The notes: generated by a model not told the origin, from the sequence alone. A DNA stretch of 64,000 bases from Pseudogemmobacter humi (GCF_900609055.1 NZ_UXAW01000056.1:1-64000), one strand, 5' to 3'. Shown: positions 44,502 through 53,769, numbered from the stretch's first letter. Program-made: numbers and translations.

Positions 44502-45433
44502 TGGACAAGACGTTCGACTGGCTGAACCCTTTCGCCTCGATCGACCTCGGCATCGGCAAATGGGCCGATGGCATCAAGGGCTGGGCGATGTCCAACCGCA
44601 GCGTGATCCAGCCGCTGAAGAACTTCTTCGAGGGCGTGATCGTGCGCATCGAGAGCGCGCTTCAGGCCGTGCCGCCGGTGATCATGCTGCTGCTGCTGGT
44701 GCTGATCGCCTGGCAGGCCGCCGGGCGGCGGGTCGCGATCCTGGTGTTCTGCTGCCTCGTGATCCTCGGTCTGCTGGCGCCCGACGCCTGGTCGCTGGCG
44801 ATGACCACGCTGGCCATCGTGATCGCCTCGGTGCTTTTGTGCGTGATCATCGGCCTGCCGCTCGGCATTCTTGCGGGCAAGAGCGACCGTTTCGAGGCCG
44901 GGGTGCGCCCGGTGCTGGACACGATGCAGACCATCCCCGCCTTCGTCTATCTGGTGCCGGTGGTGATGATGATCGGCATCGGCAACGTCTCGGGCGTGAT
45001 CGTGACCATCATCTTCGCGCTGCCGCCGCTGGTGCGGCTGACCTCTCTGGGCATCCGCGGGGTCAGCCCCGCGGTGGTCGAGGCCGCCCGCGCCTTCGGC
45101 GCCACGCCGCGGCAGATCCTGTTCAAGGTGGAACTGCCGCTGGCCACGCCCACCATCCTCGCGGGGCTCAACCAGACCATCATGCTGTCGCTTTCCATGG
45201 TGGTGATCGCCTCGATGATCTCGGTCAAGGGGCTGGGGAACGAGGTCCTGCGCGCCATGGGCCGGCTTGATGCGGGCAAGGCCATCGTCGGCGGCCTCGG
45301 CATCGTGATGCTGGCCATCGTCCTTGACCGGATCACGCAGGGTCTGGGCCGCTCGGGCCGCGAACGCGGCCATCGCCACTGGTGGGAAAGCGGGCCCGTC
45401 GGCCTGGTGACCGCGCTGATAAAACGGAACTGA
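44501..45433 (+). CDS. betaine/proline ABC importer permease (ProW type)
   Basis: 310 residues from ATG 44501. An N-terminal cytoplasmic/membrane part, then about six membrane segments including VIMLLLLVLIAWQAAGRRVA near 65 and LAIVIASVLLCVIIGLPLGI near 107. The coupling loop reads VVEAARAFGATPRQILFKVE, and LDTMQTIPAFVYLVPVVMMI is the classical ProW/OpuAB segment. It forms the channel of the betaine importer. Confidence 0.9.
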   Translation: MDKTFDWLNPFASIDLGIGKWADGIKGWAMSNRSVIQPLKNFFEGVIVRIESALQAVPPVIMLLLLVLIAWQAAGRRVAILVFCCLVILGLLAPDAWSLAMTTLAIVIASVLLCVIIGLPLGILAGKSDRFEAGVRPVLDTMQTIPAFVYLVPVVMMIGIGNVSGVIVTIIFALPPLVRLTSLGIRGVSPAVVEAARAFGATPRQILFKVELPLATPTILAGLNQTIMLSLSMVVIASMISVKGLGNEVLRAMGRLDAGKAIVGGLGIVMLAIVLDRITQGLGRSGRERGHRHWWESGPVGLVTALIKRN

Positions 45434-45467
45434 ACAACAACAAGACGACCAACAAGGAGGAAGACCC

Positions 45468-46454
45468 ATGAAGATGTTCACCCTGACCACCGCGCTGGCG
45501 CTGCTGATGGCCGGTCCGCTGCTTGCCGAAGACAAGCCGGGTGAGGGCAAGCCCGCGGTCCGCGTGGTGATGCCGGCGCAGATCGAAGAGCATTTCCACC
45601 ACTACGTGCTGCTGCGCGCGTTGCAGGAACTGGGCTACGAGACCGCCGATCCGGCCGAAGCCGAATATCAGACCATGCATGTCGCCATCGCCGGCGGCGA
45701 CGCCGATTTCACCGCCAACCACTGGCACACGCTGCATGAGGCGTTTTACGAGGAATCGGGCGGCGCCGAAGCGATGACGAAGGTGGGCGTGCTGATCGAG
45801 GGCGCCTTGCAGGGCTATCTGGTCGACAAGGCCTCGTATGATGCGGGCGTCACCGACATCTCGATGCTGAAGGATCCCGAGGTCGCGAAGAAATTCGACG
45901 CCGACGGCGACGGCAAGGCCGATCTGGTCGGCTGCACCCCCGGCTGGGGCTGCGAGCGCGTGATCGAGCATCACCTGACCGAATACGGGCTGCGCGACAC
46001 CATCACCCACAACCAGGGCGCCTATCAGGCGATCATCGGCGATGCCATCGCGCGCCATACCAACGGCGAGCCGATCATCTACTACACCTGGACGCCCTAT
46101 TGGGTTTCGGGCGTGCTGGTGCCCGGCGTGGATGTGGAATGGCTGAGCGTGCCCTATACCTCGCTGCCCGAGGGGGGCGATCAGAACACCACTGTCGACG
46201 GCAAGAACGTGGGCTTCGCGGTCGAGAATGTGGGCGTGCTGGCGCGCAACGACTTCCTCGCCGACAATCCGGCGGCGGCGAAACTGTTCGAGGTCGCCAG
46301 TATCCCGGTCAACGACGTTTCCGCCCAGGCGCTGGAAGTGTCGAAGGGCGCCGACACCACCCAGGCGATCTGGGGCCTTGCCGACAAATGGATCGTGGAC
46401 AACCGCGAAACCTTCGACGGCTGGCTGGCCGAGGCCCGCGCCGCCGCGAACTGA
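45468..46454 (+). CDS. betaine ABC importer substrate-binding protein (ProX/OpuAC type)
   Basis: 328 residues with AAGGAGGAAG upstream. Sec signal peptide (MKMFTLTTALALLMAGPLLA, cleavage near LAED). The mature part is of the ProX/ChoX type: VAIAGGDADFTANHWHTLHE, GCTPGWGCERVIEHHL, and YYTWTPYWV with Trp and Tyr residues of the kind that cage quaternary ammonium groups. Periplasmic receptor for glycine betaine, proline betaine or a hydroxylated relative. Last gene of the importer; followed by a hairpin terminator. Confidence 0.9.
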   Translation: MKMFTLTTALALLMAGPLLAEDKPGEGKPAVRVVMPAQIEEHFHHYVLLRALQELGYETADPAEAEYQTMHVAIAGGDADFTANHWHTLHEAFYEESGGAEAMTKVGVLIEGALQGYLVDKASYDAGVTDISMLKDPEVAKKFDADGDGKADLVGCTPGWGCERVIEHHLTEYGLRDTITHNQGAYQAIIGDAIARHTNGEPIIYYTWTPYWVSGVLVPGVDVEWLSVPYTSLPEGGDQNTTVDGKNVGFAVENVGVLARNDFLADNPAAAKLFEVASIPVNDVSAQALEVSKGADTTQAIWGLADKWIVDNRETFDGWLAEARAAAN

Positions 46455-46462
46455 CACCCGGA

Positions 46463-46487
46463 GGGGGGCGCCCGGCGCCCCCCTTCT
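46463..46487 (+). terminator. hairpin terminator after the betaine binding-protein gene
   Basis: GGGGGGCGCC (46463-46472) pairs with GGCGCCCCCC (46474-46483), followed by TTCT. It lies 8 bases after the stop codon at the end of the importer operon. The weak T-run makes termination likely rather than certain. Confidence 0.65.
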
Positions 46488-46506
46488 GCCGCCATCGTGC
46501 CCTGCC

Positions 46507-47454
46507 ATGACAGCCCCCGCGCATTTCGCCTTTCTCCTGCTGCATGACTTCTCGCATCTGGCGTTTTCCTGCGCGCTGGAACCGTTGCGCATCGCCAATC
46601 TGGTCTCGGGCCGGCCGCTTTACCGCTGGTCGCTGATCGGGGCCGACGGCAGAACCGCCACCTGCTCGAACGGATCGGTGACGCTGGTTCATGCCGGGCT
46701 GGAGCCGACGCGCCAGGTGGACCGGCTGTTCCTGATCTCGGGCCTCAATGTGCAGGCCCATACCTCGCCCGCGATCCTCGCCTTCCTGCGGCGCGAGCGC
46801 GCGGCGGGCACGCCGCTCGGGGCGATCTGCTCGGGGGCCTGGGTGCTGGCGAAGGCCGGTTTCCTCGACGGGATGGAGGCGGCGATCCACTGGGATTACC
46901 ACGATATGTTCGCCGAGGCGTTCCCCGGGGTAAAACTGGTGCGCAACGTCTTTGTCGCGCAAAAGACCATCACCGCCTCGGGCGGCACCGCGGCGGCCGA
47001 TCTGATGCTGCATCTGATCGGCGAGGCGCATGGCACCGATCTGTCGACCGGGGTGGCGGATCAGATGGTCTATAATGCGGTGCGCGAGGGGACGGCGGCG
47101 CAGCGCGTCTCGCTGCAATCGCGCCACGGCATGCGCAACCAGCACCTGATGCGCGCGATCGGCATGATGGAGGAGAGCATCGAAGAGCCGCTCTCCCCCG
47201 GCCATATCGCCGAACGGCTGGGAATCTCGACCCGGCAGCTGGAGCGGCTGTTCGGCCGCTGTCTGAACTCGACCCCCAGGCATTATTTCATGGAATTGCG
47301 GCTGCACCGGGCGCGCAATCTGCTGGTGCAGACCGAGCAGTCGATCACCGAGATCGCCATGGCCTGCGGGTTCCGCTCCACCTCGCATTTCGCGCGGACC
47401 TTCCGGGCATTCTACGGCAAGACGCCGCTGACGCACCGCACCACGCTGAACTGA
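46507..47454 (+). CDS. GlxA/AraC-family regulator, GbdR-like (betaine catabolism)
   Basis: 315 residues from ATG 46507. An N-terminal DJ-1/PfpI-like domain (about 1-180) with GAICSGAWVLAKAGFLDG holds a Cys at the nucleophile-elbow position, and a C-terminal AraC helix-turn-helix pair carries PGHIAERLGISTRQLERLFG and ITEIAMACGFRSTSHFARTF. This architecture is that of GbdR, which activates glycine betaine and dimethylglycine catabolism genes in Pseudomonas, and of alphaproteobacterial relatives. It follows the importer operon on the same strand, after its terminator, and probably senses a betaine or its demethylated product. Confidence 0.85.
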   Translation: MTAPAHFAFLLLHDFSHLAFSCALEPLRIANLVSGRPLYRWSLIGADGRTATCSNGSVTLVHAGLEPTRQVDRLFLISGLNVQAHTSPAILAFLRRERAAGTPLGAICSGAWVLAKAGFLDGMEAAIHWDYHDMFAEAFPGVKLVRNVFVAQKTITASGGTAAADLMLHLIGEAHGTDLSTGVADQMVYNAVREGTAAQRVSLQSRHGMRNQHLMRAIGMMEESIEEPLSPGHIAERLGISTRQLERLFGRCLNSTPRHYFMELRLHRARNLLVQTEQSITEIAMACGFRSTSHFARTFRAFYGKTPLTHRTTLN

Positions 47455-47593
47455 GGCCGGGGCAGGGCCCCGCCGCCATCCCCGCCGGTTCCGCTCCACC
47501 AGCGCGGGCCGCGGCCGGATGCGGGGAGCGGCGCAGTTCTGACGGGCGGCAGCGGCGGAACGCATCCTTTTCTGTAAGCGCGGAAACCTCCGA

Positions 47594-47650
47594 TTGACAT
47601 AAACTCATCATGAGTATATTGAATCGCAAAATATACTCGAAAAGAGTATA
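47594..47650 (+). promoter_or_regulatory. nadABC promoter with overlapping palindromic operator
   Basis: TTGACA at 47594-47599 is a good -35 box, with TATATT at 47615-47620 or TATTGA at 47617-47622 as the -10. Three GAGTATA half-sites alternate in direction: GAGTATATT (47612-47620), AATATACTC (47630-47638), GAGTATA (47644-47650). They make the palindrome TATACTC-N5-GAGTATA at 47632-47650 plus a longer one with the first. The site covers the -10 and the start of the transcript, as expected for a repressor of NAD synthesis (NadQ-like in alphaproteobacteria, by inference). Confidence 0.7.
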
Positions 47651-47664
47651 AAGGAGGAGTGCCG

Positions 47665-48633
47665 ATGCCAGCCCTGCGCCTGCCCGAGCTTTACGACCGC
47701 GTGCGCGGTGTGGTCCCCGAACCGGACTGGCTGTCGTTCGAGGAGGATATCGACGCGATCCTGCGCCTCAAGCGCGAGCGGAACGCCGTGATCCTGGCGC
47801 ATAACTACCAGACGCCCGAGATCTTTCACGGCGTGGCCGATATCGTCGGCGACAGCCTGGCGCTGGCGCGCAGGGCGGCAGAGGTCGACGCCGATGTGAT
47901 CGTGATGGCGGGCGTGCATTTCATGGCCGAAACCGCCAAATTGCTGAACCCGGCAAAGACCGTTCTCATCCCCGACATGGGCGCGGGCTGTTCGCTGGCC
48001 GATTCCATCACGCCCGAAGATATCGCGAAGCTGCGCGCGGCCTGGCCCGGTGTGCCGGTGGTGACCTATGTGAACACCTCGGCGGCGGTCAAGGCGGCCT
48101 CGGATATCTGCTGCACCTCGGGGAATGCGAAACAGGTGGTCGAATCGCTCGGCGTGCCGCGGGTGCTGATGCTGCCCGACGAATATCTGGCGCAGAACGT
48201 GGCGAAACAGACCGGGGTGGAACTGATCACCTGGCAGGGCCATTGCGAGGTGCATGAGCGTTTCACCCCGGCCGACGTGCGCGAGATGCGCGATGCCTGG
48301 CCCGGGGTGACGGTCCTCGCCCATCCCGAATGCCCGCCCGAAGTGGTGGCCGAGGCGGATTTCTCGGGCTCGACCGCGATGATGTCGGATTTTGTAAGCC
48401 AGAGCCGCTCGGGCCGCATTCTTCTGCTGACGGAATGTTCGATGAGTGACAACATCGCCGCGCAGCATCCGGGGGTCGAATTCATCCGGCCCTGCAATCT
48501 CTGTCCGCATATGAAGCGCATCAGCCTGCGCAACATCCGCGAGGCGCTGGAACTGAACCGCCACGAAGTCACCATCGACCCGGCCATCGCCCCCGCCGCG
48601 CGCCGCGCGGTCGAGCGGATGCTGGCGGTATGA
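47665..48633 (+). CDS. nadA: quinolinate synthase
   Basis: 322 residues from ATG 47665, seven bases after AGGAGG; GTG 47659 is too close to it. NadA condenses iminoaspartate with dihydroxyacetone phosphate to quinolinate using a 4Fe-4S cluster. Motifs: ILAHNYQTPEIF, VGDSLALAR, GVHFMAETAKLLNP, MGAGCSLADSI (first cluster Cys, C109), TECSMSDNI and PCNLCPHMKRISL near the end with the last Cys. Operon with nadB (4-base overlap) and nadC behind a palindromic operator. Confidence 0.96.
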   Translation: MPALRLPELYDRVRGVVPEPDWLSFEEDIDAILRLKRERNAVILAHNYQTPEIFHGVADIVGDSLALARRAAEVDADVIVMAGVHFMAETAKLLNPAKTVLIPDMGAGCSLADSITPEDIAKLRAAWPGVPVVTYVNTSAAVKAASDICCTSGNAKQVVESLGVPRVLMLPDEYLAQNVAKQTGVELITWQGHCEVHERFTPADVREMRDAWPGVTVLAHPECPPEVVAEADFSGSTAMMSDFVSQSRSGRILLLTECSMSDNIAAQHPGVEFIRPCNLCPHMKRISLRNIREALELNRHEVTIDPAIAPAARRAVERMLAV

Positions 48634-50150
48634 CCGCGCCCGTTGCGGTCATCGGCAGCGGCATCGCCGGGCTGGTGACGGCGCTGGCTCTGGCGCCGCT
48701 TCCGGTCGTGCTGATCACCCGCGAGGGGCCGGGCGAGGCGGGCTCGACCGCGCTGGCCCAGGGCGGCATCGCGGCGGCGCTCGGGCCGGGCGACGATCCG
48801 GCGCAGCATCTGGAGGATACGCTGCGGGCCGGGGCGGGGCTCTGCGATCCGGCGGTGGCCGGGGGCATCCTGCGCGAGGCGCCCGGGGCCATCGCCTTCC
48901 TCGAACGCCACGGCGTGCGGTTCGACCGCGACGGCTCGGGCGCGCTGGTCTTCGGGCTGGAGGCCGCGCATGGCCAAAGCCGCATCCTTCATGCCGCGGG
49001 CGACGGGGCGGGGGCCGAGATCTGCCGGGCGCTGGTCGCGGCGGTGCGGGCCTGCCCCTCGGTCGAACTGCTGCCGGGCTGCGAGATCCGCCGCCTTGTC
49101 CTGCGCGACGGCAGGGTCGCGGGGGTGCTGACCGGGCGGGGGCAGGTGCTGCCGGTCCTGGGTGCGGTGATGGCGACCGGGGGGATTGGCGGGCTTTACG
49201 AGGCCACCACCAACCCCGCCGCAAGCTGCGGCCAGGGCGCGATGATCGCGGCGCGGGCGGGGGCGTCGCTTGCCGACATGGAATTCGTGCAGTTCCACCC
49301 CACGGCGCTCGCGCTCGGCCAGGGCAGGCTGCCCCTGATCAGCGAAGCGGTGCGCGGTGAGGGCGCGGTGCTGATCGACCAGCGCGGCGAGCGGTTTCTG
49401 GCCGGTCAGCCCGGCGCGGACCTTGCGCCCCGCGATATCGTGGCCCGCGCAATCCATTCCCGGATCGAGGCGGGCGGGCGGGTTTTCCTGGACGCGCGCG
49501 GGATCGGGCCGCGCTTCGCCAGCCGCTTCCCGGCCATCGCCGCGCTCTGCCACGCGGCGGGGATCGATCCGGTGCGCCAGCCGATCCCGGTGCGTCCGGC
49601 GGCGCATTACCATATGGGCGGGATCTGGACCGATCCCTGCGGGCGCAGCACGATTGAGGGGCTCTGGGCGGTGGGCGAATGCGCCGCGACCGGGCTGCAT
49701 GGCGCGAACCGGCTGGCCAGCAATTCGCTGCCGGAGGCGGTGGTGATGGGCCTGCGCGCGGCGCGCGACATCGCGGAGCGCGGGGGAAATCCGCGCCTGC
49801 CCGGGCCGGTTTCCGACCAGCCGCCGCCCGCTGCCGATCTTGCCCGGCTGCGCCGCATCGTCTCGGCCGAGCTCGGCATATTGCGCGACGGGGACGGTCT
49901 GCGCCGCGCGGTCGGCCAGCTTGTGCCGATGGCGCAGGCGGGGGCCGATGCCGCATCGGCGGCGCTTTGCATCGCGGTCTTCGCGGCCCTGCGCCGGGAA
50001 TCGCGCGGCGCGCATTGCCGCGTGGATTTCCCCGAAGCTCAGGCGACGGCGCTGCGCCGCCGTCTCACGCTCGGCCAGGTTTTCGCGGCCGCGCGGGATA
50101 TCCTTGCCACCGGCGCCGCCCGGGCGGCTGAACTGAACGGAGTGCCCTGA
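48630..50150 (+). CDS. nadB: L-aspartate oxidase
   Basis: 506 residues. FAD enzyme that makes iminoaspartate for Nad[14 protein letters not shown] at the N-terminus binds [40 protein letters not shown] (active-site His) and [20 protein letters not shown] are the usual succinate dehydrogenase/aspartate oxidase motifs in order. The C-terminal helical domain is present. Overlaps nadA by 4 bases and precedes nadC by one base. Confidence 0.95.
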   Translation: MTAPVAVIGSGIAGLVTALALAPLPVVLITREGPGEAGSTALAQGGIAAALGPGDDPAQHLEDTLRAGAGLCDPAVAGGILREAPGAIAFLERHGVRFDRDGSGALVFGLEAAHGQSRILHAAGDGAGAEICRALVAAVRACPSVELLPGCEIRRLVLRDGRVAGVLTGRGQVLPVLGAVMATGGIGGLYEATTNPAASCGQGAMIAARAGASLADMEFVQFHPTALALGQGRLPLISEAVRGEGAVLIDQRGERFLAGQPGADLAPRDIVARAIHSRIEAGGRVFLDARGIGPRFASRFPAIAALCHAAGIDPVRQPIPVRPAAHYHMGGIWTDPCGRSTIEGLWAVGECAATGLHGANRLASNSLPEAVVMGLRAARDIAERGGNPRLPGPVSDQPPPAADLARLRRIVSAELGILRDGDGLRRAVGQLVPMAQAGADAASAALCIAVFAALRRESRGAHCRVDFPEAQATALRRRLTLGQVFAAARDILATGAARAAELNGVP

Positions 50151-50151
50151 C

Positions 50152-51009
50152 ATGGACCTTACCCCCCTGCCGCGCCCGGCGATGGAACCGGCGGTGCGCG
50201 CCGCTCTGGCCGAGGATCTGGGGCTGGCCGGCGATCTGACCTCGGCCGCGGTGGTCCCGGCGGACCACCGCTCGGCGCTGACGGCGGTCGCGCGGAGCGA
50301 GGGCGTGATCGCGGGCCTCGATCTGGCGGAACTGGCCTTCACGCTGACCGATCCCGCCTGCCGGATGCGGCGCCATGTGGCGGATGGCGCGCAGATCGGG
50401 CCGGGAACCCGCATCTTCACCGCCGAGGGCCCGTCGCGCAGCCTGCTGAGCGCCGAGCGCACCGCGCTGAATTTCCTCGGCCATCTGTCGGGGATCGCGA
50501 CCGCCACGGCGGGGCTGGTCCGTGCGGTGGCGGGCACCCGCGCCGCCATTGCCTGCACCCGCAAGACCACGCCGCTGCTGCGCGCCTTCGAGAAATATGC
50601 GGTGCGCGCGGGCGGGGGCGTGAACCACCGTTTCGGCCTGTTCGACGCCGTGCTGATCAAGGACAACCATATCGCGCTGGCGGGCGGCATCCGCCCCGCG
50701 CTGGAACGCGCCCGCAAGACCGTGGGCCATATGGTGAAGATCGAGATCGAGGTCGACACGCTGGCGCAACTGCGCGAGGTGATGGAGATCGGGGCGGATG
50801 TGGTGCTGCTCGACAACATGCCGCCCGAGATGCTGCGCGAGGCGGTCGGCATCGTCGCCGGCCGCGCCCTGACCGAGGCTTCGGGCAGAGTGACGCCCGC
50901 CACCGCGGCGGCGATCGCGGCCAGCGGCGTCGATCTGATCTCGGTCGGCTGGATCACCCACAGCGCGCCGGTGCTGGACATCGGGCTGGATTATCTGCCC
51001 GAGGCCTGA
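50152..51009 (+). CDS. nadC: nicotinate-nucleotide pyrophosphorylase (quinolinate phosphoribosyltransferase)
   Basis: 285 residues. Converts quinolinate and PRPP to nicotinate mononucleotide. Typical motifs: [99 protein letters not shown], and [20 protein letters not shown]. Last gene of the nadABC operon, followed by a stem-loop. Confidence 0.96.
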   Translation: MDLTPLPRPAMEPAVRAALAEDLGLAGDLTSAAVVPADHRSALTAVARSEGVIAGLDLAELAFTLTDPACRMRRHVADGAQIGPGTRIFTAEGPSRSLLSAERTALNFLGHLSGIATATAGLVRAVAGTRAAIACTRKTTPLLRAFEKYAVRAGGGVNHRFGLFDAVLIKDNHIALAGGIRPALERARKTVGHMVKIEIEVDTLAQLREVMEIGADVVLLDNMPPEMLREAVGIVAGRALTEASGRVTPATAAAIAASGVDLISVGWITHSAPVLDIGLDYLPEA

Positions 51010-51039
51010 CGGCAGAATTTGCCTGCCGGGCGCGAGACC

Positions 51040-51067
51040 TGCCCGTTCCGCCTTGCCGGGACGGGCA
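51040..51067. other. stem-loop between convergent nadC and MOSC genes
   Basis: TGCCCGTTCCG (51040-51050) pairs with CGGGACGGGCA (51057-51067) with a single G-T pair. No T-run on either side, so it is a possible end-of-message structure rather than a clear terminator. Confidence 0.45.
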
Positions 51068-51134
51068 AGTGGTCCGGGGGGCAGCCCTCAGTCTGTGGTC
51101 GGTGGCGTCACGGCACCGGCATCCCGTGCCGCGC

Positions 51135-51824
51135 TCAGACGCCCGGCGGCGTCTCGATCCGGCGCGACCAGTCCTCGGTTCTGCCGCTTTCCAGCCGGGC
51201 GAGCGCGAGGCGGCGCCAGCTTTCCGGCAGGCCGGGCAGCGCGGCGAACTCCCGCAGGTCCTGGCGGTTCAGCCGGTCGCGGTAGAGAAGCCGCCCGACG
51301 CGGGCGAGGGTCCAGCCCGGGTTCGGCCGCGCGAGCAGCACGGCGCGGTCGCCCGCCGCGACAGGCCCCGGCCCGGGCACCCGGAAATACCAGCCCGAGC
51401 GCCCGGTCTCCTGCACCAGCCGCGCCATGTCGGGGCGATTGAAGCGCAGGTTCAGCTTCCAGCAGGGCTGGCGGCCCTGGCTGACCTCGACCAGCGCCCC
51501 GCCGAGCCGGAAGCGGTCGCCGAGGCAGATGGAGTCCTCGTCCGCGCCCTCGACCACCAGGTTTTCGCCGAAACCGCCGGGGCGGAACAGCGCGGCCCGT
51601 TCGGGCATCTCCGCCGACCAGAGCGGATAATGCGCTAGGGCATAGGCATGCAGCGCCTTGTCGGGCCCGCCGTGGTGGCGCCGGTCGGCCTGTTCGTCGC
51701 CCGAAAGCCCCTCGCGCCCGGCCATCAGCGCGCCCGCGACCGGCGCCTTGTCGATCGCGCTGGCGGCGGGGCCGAAGGGGCGCACCGGGCCGATGCGCAG
51801 TTCGGTGACGGTGAAGCCGGTCAT
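51135..51824 (-). CDS. MOSC-domain protein (YiiM-like)
   Basis: 229 residues from ATG 51824. The MOSC beta-barrel is seen with GLSGDEQADRRHHGGPDKAL near 38-57, YPLWSAE, FGENLVVEGADEDSICLGD, the conserved Cys in SQGRQPCWKLNLRF near 125 and GWYFRV near 145. A C-terminal three-alpha extension (RLLYRDRLNRQDLREF) fits YiiM-type proteins, which reduce N-hydroxylated compounds with a molybdenum cofactor. It overlaps the redoxin gene by 4 bases. Confidence 0.85.
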   Translation of the reverse strand: MTGFTVTELRIGPVRPFGPAASAIDKAPVAGALMAGREGLSGDEQADRRHHGGPDKALHAYALAHYPLWSAEMPERAALFRPGGFGENLVVEGADEDSICLGDRFRLGGALVEVSQGRQPCWKLNLRFNRPDMARLVQETGRSGWYFRVPGPGPVAAGDRAVLLARPNPGWTLARVGRLLYRDRLNRQDLREFAALPGLPESWRRLALARLESGRTEDWSRRIETPPGV

Positions 51825-52279
51825 GATCCCTCGCGCTCCAGCATCAGTTGCATGATCTCGCCCCCCACCGCCATGTCGGGGACCTGGCCGAAATGGCGCG
51901 CGCGCATCCGGCCCTGGCGGTCGAACAGGATCAGGGTCGGCGTGCCCTCCAGCCCCCAGTCGGACATGGTGCGCGGCATCGGCCCCTTGCCGGGCATATC
52001 CACCGCCACCGGAAAGCGAATGCGGTATTCGTGTAAAAAAGCCTTCAGCGCGACGGGGGTCATCGCCTCGTGATGTTCGAAAACGGAATGCAGGCCGAGG
52101 ACCGTCACGTCCTCGGCCCGGAAGGTCTGGCGGATGCGCTGCGCCTGCGGCAGGCCGTGGCTGACGCAGCCGGGGCAGAGCATCTGGAAGGCCTCGACCG
52201 CGACGATGCGGCCCTTCAGATCGTCGGGGCCGGGCGGGCTGTCGGTGTTCAGCCATTCCTGGGCATGGATCAGGGTCAT
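51821..52279 (-). CDS. thioredoxin-like redoxin (AhpC/TSA-type fold)
   Basis: 152 residues, no signal peptide, so cytoplasmic. CPGC at 35-38 (AFQMLCPGCVSHGLPQA) is the redox-active pair in the thioredoxin position; GTPTLILFDRQGR near 113 gives the cis-Pro. The pattern is that of peroxiredoxin-like or TlpA-like redoxins of unknown partner. It is upstream of and overlaps the MOSC gene and downstream of the secreted protein gene, so the three may be one leftward operon. Confidence 0.8.
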   Translation of the reverse strand: MTLIHAQEWLNTDSPPGPDDLKGRIVAVEAFQMLCPGCVSHGLPQAQRIRQTFRAEDVTVLGLHSVFEHHEAMTPVALKAFLHEYRIRFPVAVDMPGKGPMPRTMSDWGLEGTPTLILFDRQGRMRARHFGQVPDMAVGGEIMQLMLEREGS

Positions 52280-52330
52280 GTCATCCTCCTGGGGTGGGCG
52301 GCCGCGCGGGCGGGCGCGGCCGCCGGGGGC

Positions 52331-53065
52331 TCAGTCGATGCGGCCGGGCAGGCTCAGATCGCCCGAGGCCACGTCGAACACATCGCTCACGCACAGAAGC
52401 GGCGCGTGGATATTGGCGTCCACCCGCAGGGCCGCGGTCACGCCGTCGAAGCTCGCGCCCGCCACCGCGCCGATATCGGCGAAGGGCACGCGCACGCTGA
52501 CGGTCTGGCCGGAGAAGACCGGCGACCAGCCGGGGCTGTCGATCAGGATCGGCAGGCCCGGCCAGGTGGCGGGCAGCGGCGGGGTTTCGCCCTCGGGGAT
52601 GTCGATCACCTTCAGCGCGCCCGGCCCGCAGGCCTCATCCTGCCCCAGCACCACCCAATGGCTGTGCCAGCTGCCGCCATCGTCGCCGGTGTCGTTGCTG
52701 CCGTCCTCGTCGAACAGCGGCGTGTCGTCGAAGTCGGGATGGATGGTGACGGCGAAGGCGAGGATCCCCGCGCCCGCGCCGAAGCCCAGGATGGAGGGAT
52801 CGAGCGAGGTCGGCCAGACATAGGAGAACACCGCCGCGCCCCCGAGCGCGCCGGTCGCCCCGGGAACGGTCGCGCCCGGCGTTCCGGCCACGGCCATGGT
52901 GAAGGTGGCGATATTCCCTTCGGTGGTGATCGCGGCCGAGACGATATCGAAATCGGCGATCTCCGCCGTGCCGGGGGCGGTTTCGATCCCATGCGCCTGC
53001 GCGGCACCGGCCAGCGCCAGGCTGCCCGCCGCAAGGGCGTGGCGGAAGGTTACGTTCCATGTCAT
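52331..53065 (-). CDS. secreted protein of unknown function
   Basis: 244 residues. A Sec signal peptide at the N-terminus (HALAAGSLALAGAAQAHG, cleavage after AQA) precedes an acidic, beta-rich mature part with a low-complexity acidic loop (DFDDTPLFDEDGSNDTGDDG, about 117-136), GSWHSHWVVLG with two His, and two Cys (EACGPGAL, LLCVSDVF) that could form a disulfide. The acidic loop might bind calcium. I do not recognise a family. It lies 51 bases upstream of the redoxin gene on the same strand. Confidence 0.75.
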   Translation of the reverse strand: MTWNVTFRHALAAGSLALAGAAQAHGIETAPGTAEIADFDIVSAAITTEGNIATFTMAVAGTPGATVPGATGALGGAAVFSYVWPTSLDPSILGFGAGAGILAFAVTIHPDFDDTPLFDEDGSNDTGDDGGSWHSHWVVLGQDEACGPGALKVIDIPEGETPPLPATWPGLPILIDSPGWSPVFSGQTVSVRVPFADIGAVAGASFDGVTAALRVDANIHAPLLCVSDVFDVASGDLSLPGRID

Positions 53066-53142
53066 GATGAGGAGGCTTCCTTTCGACAGAGGGGTTGCAA
53101 ACCGGGCGTCCGGGCCGTGCCAGCGGCTTCCGGGCGCCCCTC

Positions 53143-53769
53143 TCAGGCCACGGCGGCAAAGCGCGCGAAATGACGGGCGCGTTCCTCCTCCGGGGCTTCC
53201 TCGTGATCGGCGCAGGCGAGGCGCAGGGCGCCATCCCCGAAAGCGGCGTCCACGAAGGCGCAGTGATGCGGGCGGGCCGCATCCTCATGGGCATGCGGGC
53301 GGAAGTGCCGGCAGGTGAGGCACATCCGCTGCACCGGGATCGCGCCGGCCTCCTGCAAGCCGCGGATCACCAGCGTCAGCCCGCGCAGAAGACCCGCGCG
53401 CTCGGAGTCCGCCAGACCGTCCAGCACCGGGGCGATGGCCTCGGGCATTTCCGGCAGCAGCGCGGCGGTTTCGGCGCCGCGCGGCGTCAGGACCACGCGC
53501 GCCGCCCTGCGGTCGAGCGGGTCGGGCTGCCGCCCGGCCAGCCCCTTGGCGGCCAGTGTCGAGACCGCATCCGTCAGCGTCGGCGCCGAAACCCCGAGCT
53601 GACGCGCCAGATCGCCGCTGCGCATCGGCCCGTCGGCCGCCAGCCGGGACAGGATCTCCGCCTGGGTCGGCGTCAGCCCCTGCGCCCCAGCCGCGCGCCA
53701 GCCCGCCGCGCGCCAGTAGAGCGCAAGGCGCGACAGGGCATGGGCGATCTCTTCGGCGGGCGCGGACAT
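53143..53769 (-). CDS. MarR-family regulator with C-terminal Cys/His metal-binding-like tail
   Basis: 208 residues. A MarR winged helix occupies about 10-140 (LTPTQAEILSRLAADGPMRS, ARQLGVSAPTLTDAVSTLAA, DPLDRRAARVVLTPRG). An extra tail of about 60 residues has C150, C153, H155, H159, H161, H168, H169, C170, C186 and H189 in CLTCRHFRPHAHED and following residues, suggesting zinc or an iron-sulfur cluster. It is divergent from the DGC-domain gene and has a perfect palindrome 25 bases upstream of its start. A metal or thiol-stress sensor is plausible. Confidence 0.85.
   Translation of the reverse strand: MSAPAEEIAHALSRLALYWRAAGWRAAGAQGLTPTQAEILSRLAADGPMRSGDLARQLGVSAPTLTDAVSTLAAKGLAGRQPDPLDRRAARVVLTPRGAETAALLPEMPEAIAPVLDGLADSERAGLLRGLTLVIRGLQEAGAIPVQRMCLTCRHFRPHAHEDAARPHHCAFVDAAFGDGALRLACADHEEAPEEERARHFARFAAVA

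Noticed and set aside
48066-50981. 971-codon minus-strand open frame
   Set aside because: Antisense to nadABC, which are certain.
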